From: G965203045 sp965203045
Lineage (GTDB): Bacteria > Pseudomonadota > Gammaproteobacteria > PS1 > Pseudothioglobaceae
Assembly (NCBI GenBank): GCA_965203045.1
Contig: OZ241850.1
Span: 310,001 to 374,000 of the forward strand
DNA: 64,000 nucleotides
Direction: 5' to 3'
The position numbers were made by a program, and so were the translations under genes. How positions within the stretch are numbered: the stretch's first letter is position 1; every line of letters starts with the position of its first letter. This document shows, in pieces, positions 46,407-55,343 of the stretch. A model generated the notes under the pieces. The model saw only the letters and a program-made list of their open reading frames with translations, was not told the DNA's origin and did no database searches.

Positions 46407-47279
46407 TTAGCTATCTAGCAACAATTCACCAATGTGGACCAAGGTAGGAGCGACTTTAACATCTGCTCGTTCTAAAGCTTCAATTTTATCGCCAACACTA
46501 CCGCTACCACTACTAATTACCGCACCAGCGTGTCCCATAGTGCGATTTTTAGGGGCGGTTTTACCAGCAATATAAGCTACTATAGGCTTTGAAATATTAT
46601 GTTTAATATACTCGGCAGCATCTTGTTCAGCATTGCCACCAATTTCACCAATTAAAACGATTTGTTCAGTTTGTACATCTTGTTCAAATAGAGCTAAACA
46701 ATCAATAAAAGTCATACCGCCTATCGCATCACCACCAATACCAACACAAGTGCTTTGTCCTAGATTAATTCGAGTTGTTTGCTGCACTGCTTCATAAGCC
46801 AAAGTGCCTGAGCGCGAAACGATACCAATTGAACCTTGCTTGTGAATATCACCGGGCATAATACCAAGCTTACACTTATCAGGGCTAATAACACCAGGAC
46901 AATTAGGACCTATAAGATAACTATTACTTTGCTTAAGAACAGCATTAATTTTGACCATATCCAAAGCGGGAATGCCTTCGGTAATACAAACAATTACTGG
47001 AATTTGAGCATGAATTGCCTCTAAAATAGCATCACTCGCAAAAGCTTTAGGAACATAAATCATAGTCGCTAAATTATCAATACCGCCGTTAAACTCAACC
47101 GCCTCTATAACCGTATTAAAAACTGGTTTATTAAGGTGAGTTTGCCCACCTTTACCCGGGGTAATACCACCTAAAAAATTACTACCATAAGCAATAGTTT
47201 GCTTGGAATGAAAACTACCCTGCTTACCAGTAAAACCTTGACAAATAACTTGAGTGTGTTCATCAATTAAAATACTCAT
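46407..47279 (-). CDS. sucD: Succinyl-CoA synthetase alpha subunit
   Basis: Catalytic alpha subunit of the TCA-cycle enzyme interconverting succinyl-CoA and succinate with NTP formation. 290 residues; CoA-binding QGFTGKQGSFHSKQ at the N-terminus and the phosphohistidine segment MGHAGAVISSGSGSV near residue 245. Start overlaps the sucC stop. Confidence 0.96.
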   Translation of the reverse strand: MSILIDEHTQVICQGFTGKQGSFHSKQTIAYGSNFLGGITPGKGGQTHLNKPVFNTVIEAVEFNGGIDNLATMIYVPKAFASDAILEAIHAQIPVIVCITEGIPALDMVKINAVLKQSNSYLIGPNCPGVISPDKCKLGIMPGDIHKQGSIGIVSRSGTLAYEAVQQTTRINLGQSTCVGIGGDAIGGMTFIDCLALFEQDVQTEQIVLIGEIGGNAEQDAAEYIKHNISKPIVAYIAGKTAPKNRTMGHAGAVISSGSGSVGDKIEALERADVKVAPTLVHIGELLLDS

Positions 47280-48427
47280 TTGACAAGTTCTACTGCTTTT
47301 TTGGTAGCAGTTAGTAAATCCAACTCACTAATAATATCAACCTTATTACTTGCTAACAATGCCAAACCTTCCCTAGCGTTAGTACCTGCTAATCTAACCA
47401 CAATAGGAACTTTAATTGTCATTTGTTCCAAGGATTGCAATATGCCTTTAGCAATTACATCACAACGCACAATACCACCAAAAATATTAATCAGTATTGC
47501 TTTGACATTACTAGCACTTAAGATAATTTGCAAAGCTACTGCAACCCTCTCTTTAGTAGCACTACCGCCAATATCTAAAAAATTAGCAGGACGAGCGCCA
47601 TAATACTCAATCAAATCCATAGTTGCCATCGCCAGCCCAGCACCATTTACCATACAACCAATACTACCATCTAAAGCAATATAACTTAATTGATTTTCCT
47701 GAGCAATTTGTTCATTGTTATCACTTTGACTAGTGTCTAATAATGCTTGTAAATCAGTGTGGCGATAAAGAGCGTTATCCTCACAAACCAATTTAGCATC
47801 TAGCGCTAACAATCTATTATCCCTATTAATGATAAGCGGGTTAATTTCTAATAATACTAAATCTTTTTGAGTAAATAATTGATATAAATTCTGTAATAGG
47901 TGGCTAAAATCCCTAAATAAAGCATCAGTTAAACCAAGCTTAAACCCAAACGTTCTTATCTGATGTAAACACAAACCAACACAAGGGTTAATATGGCTTT
48001 TTATAATTAAATTAGCGCTGCTTGTAGCTACAGCTTCAATATCTACACCGCCCTTAATTGAAGCAACTATTACCACTTGCTTAGAACTTCTATCCAATAA
48101 CAAACTTAAATATAATTCTTTAAAAACCTCTTGTGCCACTTCAATTAAAACCTTATTAACTAACAAACCTTTATTATCCGTTTGTGCGGTTATTAAATGC
48201 TTATTTAATAGCTGCTTGCTTACTGTTATCACTTCTTTTTTGCTATTGCATAATTTGACACCGCCAGCTTTACCTCTACCACCGCTATGAATTTGGGCTT
48301 TTACTGCCCAACTTGTACCCTTTAGCGATGACGGAATTTGGCTAACATCATCAATTACTATCCCTGGGGGCACCGCCACACCAAAAGCTGATAATATATC
48401 TTTTGCTTGGTATTCGTGAATATTCAT
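47276..48427 (-). CDS. sucC: Succinyl-CoA synthetase beta subunit
   Basis: 383 residues when started at the ATG giving MNIHEYQAKDILSAFGV, the usual N-terminus; a start 27 bases upstream would overlap dinG and add unconserved residues. ATP-grasp domain with SGGRGKAGGVKL, and the C-terminal ligase domain with NIFGGIVRCDVIAKGI. Forms an operon with sucD. Genes for 2-oxoglutarate dehydrogenase are not adjacent. Confidence 0.95.
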   Translation of the reverse strand: MNIHEYQAKDILSAFGVAVPPGIVIDDVSQIPSSLKGTSWAVKAQIHSGGRGKAGGVKLCNSKKEVITVSKQLLNKHLITAQTDNKGLLVNKVLIEVAQEVFKELYLSLLLDRSSKQVVIVASIKGGVDIEAVATSSANLIIKSHINPCVGLCLHQIRTFGFKLGLTDALFRDFSHLLQNLYQLFTQKDLVLLEINPLIINRDNRLLALDAKLVCEDNALYRHTDLQALLDTSQSDNNEQIAQENQLSYIALDGSIGCMVNGAGLAMATMDLIEYYGARPANFLDIGGSATKERVAVALQIILSASNVKAILINIFGGIVRCDVIAKGILQSLEQMTIKVPIVVRLAGTNAREGLALLASNKVDIISELDLLTATKKAVELVK

Positions 48428-48446
48428 AGGTGGTATTTTAGCAGAA

Positions 48447-50495
48447 TTACTCAACCACTAATTGATAGTTAGGCAAGGCAGCAAGCAGTTGTTTGCCATA
48501 ATTTTTAGTAATAATACGTCTATCAAATAAGGTTATTTTGCCGGTGTCTTGCTCAGATCTAATTAAACGCCCACAAGCTTGAATTAATTTTAAACTAGCG
48601 TCAGGCAAACTTACTTGATAAAAAGCATTTTGGTTAACCGATTGCAAAAAATCATGAGTAGTTTTTTCTAACGGATTAGAAGGCACATTAAATCGTAATT
48701 TAACAATTAGCACATGGGTTAAATAGCCCAACGGCAAATCTACGCCCTCATAAAAACTATCCAAGCCAAAAATAACACTACCTTTTTTATTATCTATCAA
48801 AGATTTGTGTTTGTCTAAAATAACCTGCTTGTTGTATTGCCCTTGACACATTAAGTTCACTGCTAATTTATCCTCAACTAATTGAGTAATATAGTGCATT
48901 TGGGCAGTGGCGGTAAACAGCACCAGCGAGCCATCTTTTTTATCCAACCGTTCAATCAGCGCCTCAGCAATATGGTCTTGATAATGCTCATCATTCGGCA
49001 AACTAGCCAATTTAGCAATGATTAACGGAACTTTTGATACATCAAATGGTGATGCAAGACGCAAATGAGAGCTTATTTGAGTATTTAACCCTAATTGCTG
49101 ATACAAACGGTCAAAACTATTCAGTGATGTTAAGGTTGCTGAGGTTAAAATAGCCCCAGCGCAATGTTGCCACAAATACTCTACCAAATCTTTAGCAACA
49201 TTGGTTTTAGCAGCATGGAGTATATATTGAGTTTTATAACCATCAACTTTTTGTTCAATCCAACGAGCAATAGGCGGCTTATTATCAGCGTAGGTTTGTA
49301 AAATATAATTTAGAGTGGTATTTAGCACTTGATAATAACTAAGGATAAATTTTAGCCGAGTTTGATAATTATCACTTAGCAAAGCATCAAAAGACTGGAC
49401 CTTTTTATCTTCGATAAATTGGTTATTTAGTTTGTCAATGATACTTTCTAACTGCTTGCCTAATTGATAAATTTGATTACACAAATGCTGATAATTATCA
49501 TCAATTTTACCCAATTTAAAAAGATAAATATTATCCTCAAAACTATAATTACCAAGTATTGTTAGTAGCGCATTTTTGCTATCTACAAATTGCTTGCTAA
49601 TCTTTTTAAATTCATCTAGGACAATAAGATTGCTTTGCAGTTTTGATAATGCTTCTACCAAAACTAAATGTTGACTTTGCTCACTGTCTACACTGGATAA
49701 ATTAAATTGATAAGCAAAATGTCCCAAAGCTTTTTGTCCCAAATGGTGAGCTTCATCAAAAATATAAAATACCTCATTTGAGTTCGGCAAAGCATTATTA
49801 CCACCTAATAAATCAGCCAAAACTAAATCGTGATTAGCAACAATAACATCGGCATTAAACACATATTTACGCGCCTTAAAAAAACAGCAATCATCATAAT
49901 AATAACACTCGCGCCCAGCACAATCATGGTGATTACAAGCCACTTTTTGCCACAAAATAGGTTCAGTAGGCTCATCTAAACTATCAATCTGACCATCCCA
50001 ACCTCTGCCATAATCACCTAGTAACCGTTTTAGTTGTTTTCTTTGCTGTTTGTTAACTCCACTATCAATAGTATTATTTTGCTCAAATAATGTTGCCTGA
50101 TTGCCATCTTGGCTTAAATGATTAAGATTACGTAGACAAACATAGCGATTACGTCCTTTAATAAGCTCAAAACTAAAATCCAAAAGACTGTATTTACGCA
50201 CATCAGGCAAATCTTTATTGATTAATTGCTCTTGCAAAGCAATAGTTGCGGTAGAGATAATCAGTTTCTTATTTAAATGTCTAGCTAATACAATAGCGGC
50301 TAATAAATAAGCAATAGTCTTACCAGTGCCAGCTGGGGCTTCAATGCAAGCAATATTTTTATCCTTGTCTGTAAAGGTATTTGCCACTTGTGCAAGCATT
50401 TTATTTTGCGCAAAACGCACTACAAAATCAGGCATTTTACTTTTAATAGTATCAAATGCTTGCTTAATATCCGCTTTGGTTTCAGCATCTAACAT
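48447..50495 (-). CDS. dinG: DinG/YoaA-family ATP-dependent DNA helicase
   Basis: XPD-like superfamily 2 helicase, 682 residues. Walker A EAPAGTGKTIAYLL, four cysteines for an Fe-S cluster around residues 150-210 (CNHHDCAGRECYYYDDCCFF), the DEAH box in YIFDEAHHLG, and motif VI QACGRLIRSE. It unwinds DNA with 5' overhangs, D-loops and R-loops during repair. Ends about 20 bp before sucC on the same strand. Confidence 0.9.
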   Translation of the reverse strand: MLDAETKADIKQAFDTIKSKMPDFVVRFAQNKMLAQVANTFTDKDKNIACIEAPAGTGKTIAYLLAAIVLARHLNKKLIISTATIALQEQLINKDLPDVRKYSLLDFSFELIKGRNRYVCLRNLNHLSQDGNQATLFEQNNTIDSGVNKQQRKQLKRLLGDYGRGWDGQIDSLDEPTEPILWQKVACNHHDCAGRECYYYDDCCFFKARKYVFNADVIVANHDLVLADLLGGNNALPNSNEVFYIFDEAHHLGQKALGHFAYQFNLSSVDSEQSQHLVLVEALSKLQSNLIVLDEFKKISKQFVDSKNALLTILGNYSFEDNIYLFKLGKIDDNYQHLCNQIYQLGKQLESIIDKLNNQFIEDKKVQSFDALLSDNYQTRLKFILSYYQVLNTTLNYILQTYADNKPPIARWIEQKVDGYKTQYILHAAKTNVAKDLVEYLWQHCAGAILTSATLTSLNSFDRLYQQLGLNTQISSHLRLASPFDVSKVPLIIAKLASLPNDEHYQDHIAEALIERLDKKDGSLVLFTATAQMHYITQLVEDKLAVNLMCQGQYNKQVILDKHKSLIDNKKGSVIFGLDSFYEGVDLPLGYLTHVLIVKLRFNVPSNPLEKTTHDFLQSVNQNAFYQVSLPDASLKLIQACGRLIRSEQDTGKITLFDRRIITKNYGKQLLAALPNYQLVVE

Positions 50496-50515
50496 TATTG
50501 CTTAATGAAATTTAA

Positions 50516-50827
50516 CTATCTCGTTAATAAATGTTCTAGATTACTAGCAATAACATCAACTAGCCTATCATTTTCAAACAATAATTGCAAACGATAATTC
50601 TTATTAGAAGAATAATTAACATATTCCCAATGGTCGTTATGAAAAATATCCACCAGCACTGGTGAACCCAGTAAGTCCGATACTTCTTGCTTACTCATAC
50701 CAAGTTTAAGTTTGTCCAAACTATCCTTAGTTAACACATTACCTTGGACAATTTCGGTTTTATATGTCTCTATAAAATTACACGATAGTAAACTAAGCGC
50801 GGCAAAAAGCAAATAAAAGACTTTCAT
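50516..50827 (-). CDS. bamE: Outer membrane assembly lipoprotein BamE
   Basis: Small subunit of the BAM complex that inserts outer-membrane proteins. The start at MKVFYLLFAALSLLSC gives about 103 residues with a lipobox (LSLLSC). The SmpA/OmlA fold segments LKLGMSKQEVSDLLGSP and WEYVNYSS are typical. Divergent from fur, its classic neighbour. Confidence 0.88.
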   Translation of the reverse strand: MKVFYLLFAALSLLSCNFIETYKTEIVQGNVLTKDSLDKLKLGMSKQEVSDLLGSPVLVDIFHNDHWEYVNYSSNKNYRLQLLFENDRLVDVIASNLEHLLTR

Positions 50828-50879
50828 TAAAAATAAAATCAGTAAAATGATAGTCAATACATTTTACAAGGATTTGAAA

Positions 50880-51284
50880 ATGAGCGTTACAAATTTAAAA
50901 GAAAGAGGATTAAAAACCACTATCCCGCGAATAAAAATTTTAGAAATTTTAGAAACCAGTGACAAACGCCACCTAAGCGTTGAAGATATTTACCGAATTT
51001 TAATCAGTCAAAATATTGAAATTGGTTTTGCTACCATTTATCGCGTTCTCAGTCAGTTTGAAAAATCAGATATTGTTATTAAACTCAATTTTGATAATCA
51101 ATCAGTTTATGAACTTAACCGCAACGAACACCACGACCACTTAGTGTGTGTCAAATGCGGCAAAATTGAGGAATTTCAAGATAATATTATTGAGCAACAC
51201 CAACAGGACGTCGCCAAAAAGTTAGGCTATCAACTTACCGACCACTGCTTATACCTATATGGCATATGTCCCCAATGTAGATAA
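50880..51284 (+). CDS. fur: Ferric uptake regulator Fur
   Basis: Iron-responsive repressor, about 134 residues from the ATG at 50880, which has AAGGA eight bases upstream; a more upstream ATG would add an unconserved tail and overlap the bamE leader. Winged helix with GLKTTIPRIKILEILE, metal-binding NEHHDHLVCVKCGKIEEF, and a C-terminal CPQC pair. Confidence 0.92.
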   Translation: MSVTNLKERGLKTTIPRIKILEILETSDKRHLSVEDIYRILISQNIEIGFATIYRVLSQFEKSDIVIKLNFDNQSVYELNRNEHHDHLVCVKCGKIEEFQDNIIEQHQQDVAKKLGYQLTDHCLYLYGICPQCR

Positions 51285-51299
51285 ATAATTATAAAAGAC

Positions 51300-52802
51300 T
51301 TATTCTCTACGATAGTTTATAGCCTCGCTAAGATGTGTGGTATTGACACAATCTTGACCATCTAAATCAGCAATAGTTCTAGCAACACGCAAAATGCGGT
51401 AATAACTTCTAGCAGATAAGCTTAATCTATCCATTGCTGCTTCCAGTAAGTTTTTATCCTCCTTAGTTAAATCAATGCTATTTTCTAACTCAGTATTGCT
51501 AAGATGACTATTGAGTTTACCTTGACGCTTTTGCCCAATATTATAAGCCTTATAAACTCGCTTAGCAATAACAGTAGATGTAGTTTCTCGTTCACTAGGC
51601 CTGGTTAATAATTCATCTGCTGTCAGTGCTGGAACATTAAGCACCATATCAATTCTATCTAACAAGGGGCCTGATATTTTATGACGATATTTTGCTACTT
51701 GAGCAGCACTACAATAACAAACCTTTTTAATATCACCTAAATAACCGCAAGGACAAGGATTCATCGCTGCAATCAACTGAAACCTAGCCGGATATCTAAT
51801 TTTACCACTAGCGCGCGATAGATGAATATAGCCATTTTCTAAAGGCTGCCTAAGAACTTCTAGTGTATGTCTTGGAAACTCTGGCAATTCATCTAAAAAT
51901 AATACTCCATGATGCGCTAGTGAAATCTCGCCCGGTTTAATATTACTACCGCCACCAACCAGAGCAATCGCCGAAGCACTATGATGCGGGCTACGAAAAG
52001 TTCGTTTCAACATATCCTCTGCTGCTACTGATTCTCCAGCAATACTAAAAATACTTAACTTTTCCAAAGCCGAATTTTTATCAATCGGTGGCATAATACT
52101 TGGCAGCCGTTCTGCAAGCATAGTTTTACCAGCACCCGGAGTACCAATTAAAAGCACATTATGTCCACCAGCTGCTGCTATCTCTAAAGCACGTTTAGCT
52201 TGATTTTGACCTCTGATTTGAGCAAAATCTTGACTGTACTTACTAACATTAAGGTCTTGCTTTGGTGGACTAGGTAACACCTCTTCTTTACCCGCCAAAA
52301 TTGCACACACTTGAGCTAAATCATTACAAGGAATAAGATAATCGCTATTTAATAAAGACAATTCCACTAAATTTGCCTGCGGAATAATAACACGTTTTTG
52401 TGCTCCTATAGCAACAATAATAGATGGTAGCAATCCCGCGGTCCAGCGCAAAGAACCATCTAAACCTAGTTCCCCATAAAACTCCAATTTATTTAAATCA
52501 AGTTGATTTGTCAACTGTTCTGATGCTAATAATAAACCAATTGCAATAGGCAAGTCAAAACGCCCACCCTTTTTGGGTAAATTAGCCGGCGACAAACTAA
52601 CAGTGGTGCGTCTTTTATGTGCTTTAAAATGGTTATTAACCAAAGCGGATACTACTCTATCCTTACTTTCTTTAACCGCTGTCTCTGGCAGTCCAACAAT
52701 AGAAAAATTAGGCAGCCCATCTTGCAAATGCACCTCAACACTAACCATAGGCGCATTAAGACCATATTCTGCACGAGTATAAACTTTGGCTAATTTACTC
52801 AT
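51300..52802 (-). CDS. comM: ComM/YifB-family AAA+ ATPase
   Basis: Magnesium-chelatase-like hexameric helicase promoting branch migration in natural transformation. 500 residues: N-terminal Lon-like domain (SVEVHLQDGLPNFSIVGLPE), Walker A GTPGAGKTMLAERLP, Walker B GVLFLDELPEF, a four-cysteine patch CPCGYLGDIKKVCYC, and a C-terminal lid. The ATG shares a base with the tsaD stop (TAATG). Confidence 0.92.
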   Translation of the reverse strand: MSKLAKVYTRAEYGLNAPMVSVEVHLQDGLPNFSIVGLPETAVKESKDRVVSALVNNHFKAHKRRTTVSLSPANLPKKGGRFDLPIAIGLLLASEQLTNQLDLNKLEFYGELGLDGSLRWTAGLLPSIIVAIGAQKRVIIPQANLVELSLLNSDYLIPCNDLAQVCAILAGKEEVLPSPPKQDLNVSKYSQDFAQIRGQNQAKRALEIAAAGGHNVLLIGTPGAGKTMLAERLPSIMPPIDKNSALEKLSIFSIAGESVAAEDMLKRTFRSPHHSASAIALVGGGSNIKPGEISLAHHGVLFLDELPEFPRHTLEVLRQPLENGYIHLSRASGKIRYPARFQLIAAMNPCPCGYLGDIKKVCYCSAAQVAKYRHKISGPLLDRIDMVLNVPALTADELLTRPSERETTSTVIAKRVYKAYNIGQKRQGKLNSHLSNTELENSIDLTKEDKNLLEAAMDRLSLSARSYYRILRVARTIADLDGQDCVNTTHLSEAINYRRE

Positions 52803-53821
52803 TACAACTCCCAAGATGGATTAACAATAATATCATCACTAGCGTCTTTTTTACCCTGCTGCAAATACAAATGGCCGACAAGGGCAATCATAGCAGCATT
52901 ATCGGTGCAAAATTCAAACCGTGGATAAAAAGTTTGCACTCCTAACTGTGCGCCCATTTTATCAATTTTAGCGCGCAAAGTTTTATTAGCGCTCACGCCA
53001 CCAGAGACAACTAATTGTTGCAAATTGTTTTGTACCAAAGCTTTTTCAGTTTTACTAGTCAACACATCACCAACTGCTTGTTCAAACTCATAAGCAATAT
53101 CAGCCAGATCTTGCCGATTTGGATTTTTTAAATCTAAAAACACATTTCTTACAAAAGTTTTAAGTCCGCTAAAACTAAAGTCTAAATTATCTTTATTAAG
53201 CATTGGTCGTGGAAAATTAAAAAGTCCGGCTCTACCGTCAAGCGCCAATTTTGCTAGTTCTGCCCCACCAGGATAACCTAATCCAATTAATTTAGCCACC
53301 TTATCAAATGCTTCGCCAACAGCATCGTCCAAAGACTGTCCCAATAATTGATAATCACCCAAACCATTAGCAATTAATAATATTGTATGTCCTCCTGAAA
53401 CCAATAGCGACAAAAAAGGAAAACTAGGCTTTTGATATTCTAAAAATGGTGATAGTAAATGTCCTTCTAAATGATGCACGCCCAAAGACGGAATACCCAG
53501 CCCAAAGGCTAAACTTTTAGCAAGAGCGCTACCACTGAGTAACGCCCCGGCCAAACCAGGGCCCTTGGTATAAGCGATACCATCCATGTCAGATACTACC
53601 AAATTTGCCTCATCTAAACTACGTTTTAATAATGGCAGACCGTATTTAATATGGTCTCTGGATGCTAATTCCGGAACTACACCACCGTAATCAAAGTGAG
53701 TTTTAATTTGGGAATGTAATTGATGAGCAATCAAACCTTCACGTTCACTAAAAATTGCAACCGCAGTTTCATCGCAAGAGCTTTCAATGCCAAGTGTTAA
53801 ATAATCAGCCTTGATTAGCAT
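52802..53821 (-). CDS. tsaD: tRNA N6-threonylcarbamoyladenosine transferase TsaD
   Basis: Catalytic subunit for t6A37 modification of ANN-decoding tRNAs. About 339 residues from the ATG at 53821; a GTG 15 bases upstream is possible. ASKHA fold with LGIESSCDETAVAIF, metal-binding VHHLEGHLLSP, LVSGGHTILL and VSGGVSANKTLR. Overlaps the lptB 3' end. Confidence 0.95.
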   Translation of the reverse strand: MLIKADYLTLGIESSCDETAVAIFSEREGLIAHQLHSQIKTHFDYGGVVPELASRDHIKYGLPLLKRSLDEANLVVSDMDGIAYTKGPGLAGALLSGSALAKSLAFGLGIPSLGVHHLEGHLLSPFLEYQKPSFPFLSLLVSGGHTILLIANGLGDYQLLGQSLDDAVGEAFDKVAKLIGLGYPGGAELAKLALDGRAGLFNFPRPMLNKDNLDFSFSGLKTFVRNVFLDLKNPNRQDLADIAYEFEQAVGDVLTSKTEKALVQNNLQQLVVSGGVSANKTLRAKIDKMGAQLGVQTFYPRFEFCTDNAAMIALVGHLYLQQGKKDASDDIIVNPSWEL

Positions 53822-54542
53822 AATTTGAATGCTCACCTAAATAACTTTGCTTAACCTGCGGACATTGCAAAATAGTTTTTTTATCACCATTAGCGATAAT
53901 TTCACCATCACTTAATACGTAATTTTTATCACAAATATCTAACATTTCACGAAAATTATGGTCAGTAATAAGTACGCCAATATTTTGCTCAACTAACTTG
54001 GCAATCAGCCGTTGCAAAACCTTAACTGCAATCGGGTCAACGCCCGCAAACGGTTCATCTAGCAAAATAAATTTTGGGTTAATAGCAATAATTCTGGCAA
54101 TTTCTACTCGCCTTCTCTCTCCGCCAGAAAGGCTAATACCATTGTTATGACGAATATGGTCTAACTTAAATTCGCTCAAAATTTCCTCTAAACGATTATA
54201 TCTACACGTTCGTTTTAATTTTAATGCTTCCAGAGCGGCTAAAATATTTTTCTCAACACTTAAATAGCGGAAAATAGAAGCTTCTTGAGCCAAATAACCA
54301 ATACCCAATAAAGCCCGTTTATCAATTGGTAGTCTAGTAATATTATTACCATTTAACAACACCTTGCCTTTATCAGCCCTTAGCAAACCCGAAGCAATAT
54401 AAAAACAAGTGGTTTTACCAGCCCCATTAGGGCCCAGTAAACCAACTACTTGAGAACTATTTAACTCAAACGATACTGATTTAACAACTTGACGCTTTTT
54501 ATATGATTTACTAATTGATTGCACATTTAGATTATTACTCAT
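53805..54542 (-). CDS. lptB: LPS export ABC transporter ATP-binding protein LptB
   Basis: Cytoplasmic ATPase that powers lipopolysaccharide extraction by LptFG. 245 residues with Walker A LLGPNGAGKTTCFY, signature LSGGERRRVEIAR and Walker B ILLDEPFAGVDPIAV. The FAGVDP form is typical of LptB. lptA and lptC are not adjacent. Overlaps greA by eight bases. Confidence 0.9.
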   Translation of the reverse strand: MSNNLNVQSISKSYKKRQVVKSVSFELNSSQVVGLLGPNGAGKTTCFYIASGLLRADKGKVLLNGNNITRLPIDKRALLGIGYLAQEASIFRYLSVEKNILAALEALKLKRTCRYNRLEEILSEFKLDHIRHNNGISLSGGERRRVEIARIIAINPKFILLDEPFAGVDPIAVKVLQRLIAKLVEQNIGVLITDHNFREMLDICDKNYVLSDGEIIANGDKKTILQCPQVKQSYLGEHSNYANQG

Positions 54543-55017
54543 TACTGTATTTAATTTCTACAATGATATAAGTAATATCGCCATTGGGAGCCTTAACAAT
54601 AACCTTATCATCTAAAGATTTGCCAATTAACGCCCGTGCAACCGGTGAATAACAAGATATTTTATCGCATTTTATATCCGCCTCATCCTCACCTACAATT
54701 TGATAGCAAACTTTCTGTTCGCTAACAATATTTTCTAAAACTACGTGAGCGCTAAAGATAACAGTATTTTTACCAACTAATTTGATCGGGTCAATAATTT
54801 GAGCATTGCTTAATTTGGCTTCAATTTCTTTGATACGACTCTCAATAAAGCCTTGCTCCTCTTTAGCAGCATGATATTCGGCATTTTCTTTTAAATCGCC
54901 ATGTGACCTAGCTGTTGCAATATCACTAATAATACGGTCCCTATCCTCGCTAATTAGTTTATTCAACTCATCCTCTAAAGCCTTTACTCCATTTGGCGTC
55001 ATTGGAATTGTCTGCAT
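54535..55017 (-). CDS. greA: Transcription elongation factor GreA
   Basis: Rescues backtracked RNA polymerase by stimulating transcript cleavage. 160 residues: N-terminal coiled-coil with the acidic tip (ATARSHGDLKENAEYHAAKE) and a C-terminal FKBP-like domain with ISCYSPVARALIGKSLDD. First gene of greA-lptB-tsaD-comM on the minus strand. Confidence 0.95.
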   Translation of the reverse strand: MQTIPMTPNGVKALEDELNKLISEDRDRIISDIATARSHGDLKENAEYHAAKEEQGFIESRIKEIEAKLSNAQIIDPIKLVGKNTVIFSAHVVLENIVSEQKVCYQIVGEDEADIKCDKISCYSPVARALIGKSLDDKVIVKAPNGDITYIIVEIKYSNE

Positions 55018-55146
55018 AAAATTTAAACTATTATAATCACTTTTTTGCTATATTACTGTGTTTTAAATAGTTTAAATTACAAATTTTGGTAATCTTTAAG
55101 ATTTTAGCAAATAAAAATTAATATCTGCTTACAAACAATTATTACT

Positions 55147-55319
55147 CTAACCAATAAGCCAGTTGGTTGTTGATGCTATATATATTACAGAAATAAATTT
55201 TACGTTTGGTGGAGAAGTTTGCAGAGAATACTCGCATCAATACCAAAATCAACAGCTCGTGTAGCTGCTAAAACTGATGATGATAACAACAAAAATAAAC
55301 CACTTAGTAGTGTTTTTAT
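55147..55319 (-). pseudogene. Remnant of a secreted-protein gene (signal peptide, lost start codon)
   Basis: Minus-strand frame 55319-55200 encodes KTLLSGLFLLLSSSVLAAT then RAVDFGIDASILCK before a TAA: a clear Sec signal peptide followed by a short mature part. The codon where ATG is expected is ATA. Shifted one frame, the sequence continues SPPNVKFISVIYIASTTNWL to a stop near 55147. It is best read as the decayed 5' end of an exported-protein gene between the right giant gene and greA. This is the only gap over 300 bp (55018-55343); the rest of it holds nothing recognisable. Confidence 0.5.
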
Positions 55320-55343
55320 AACTTTAGCTCTAATAATCCTTGA

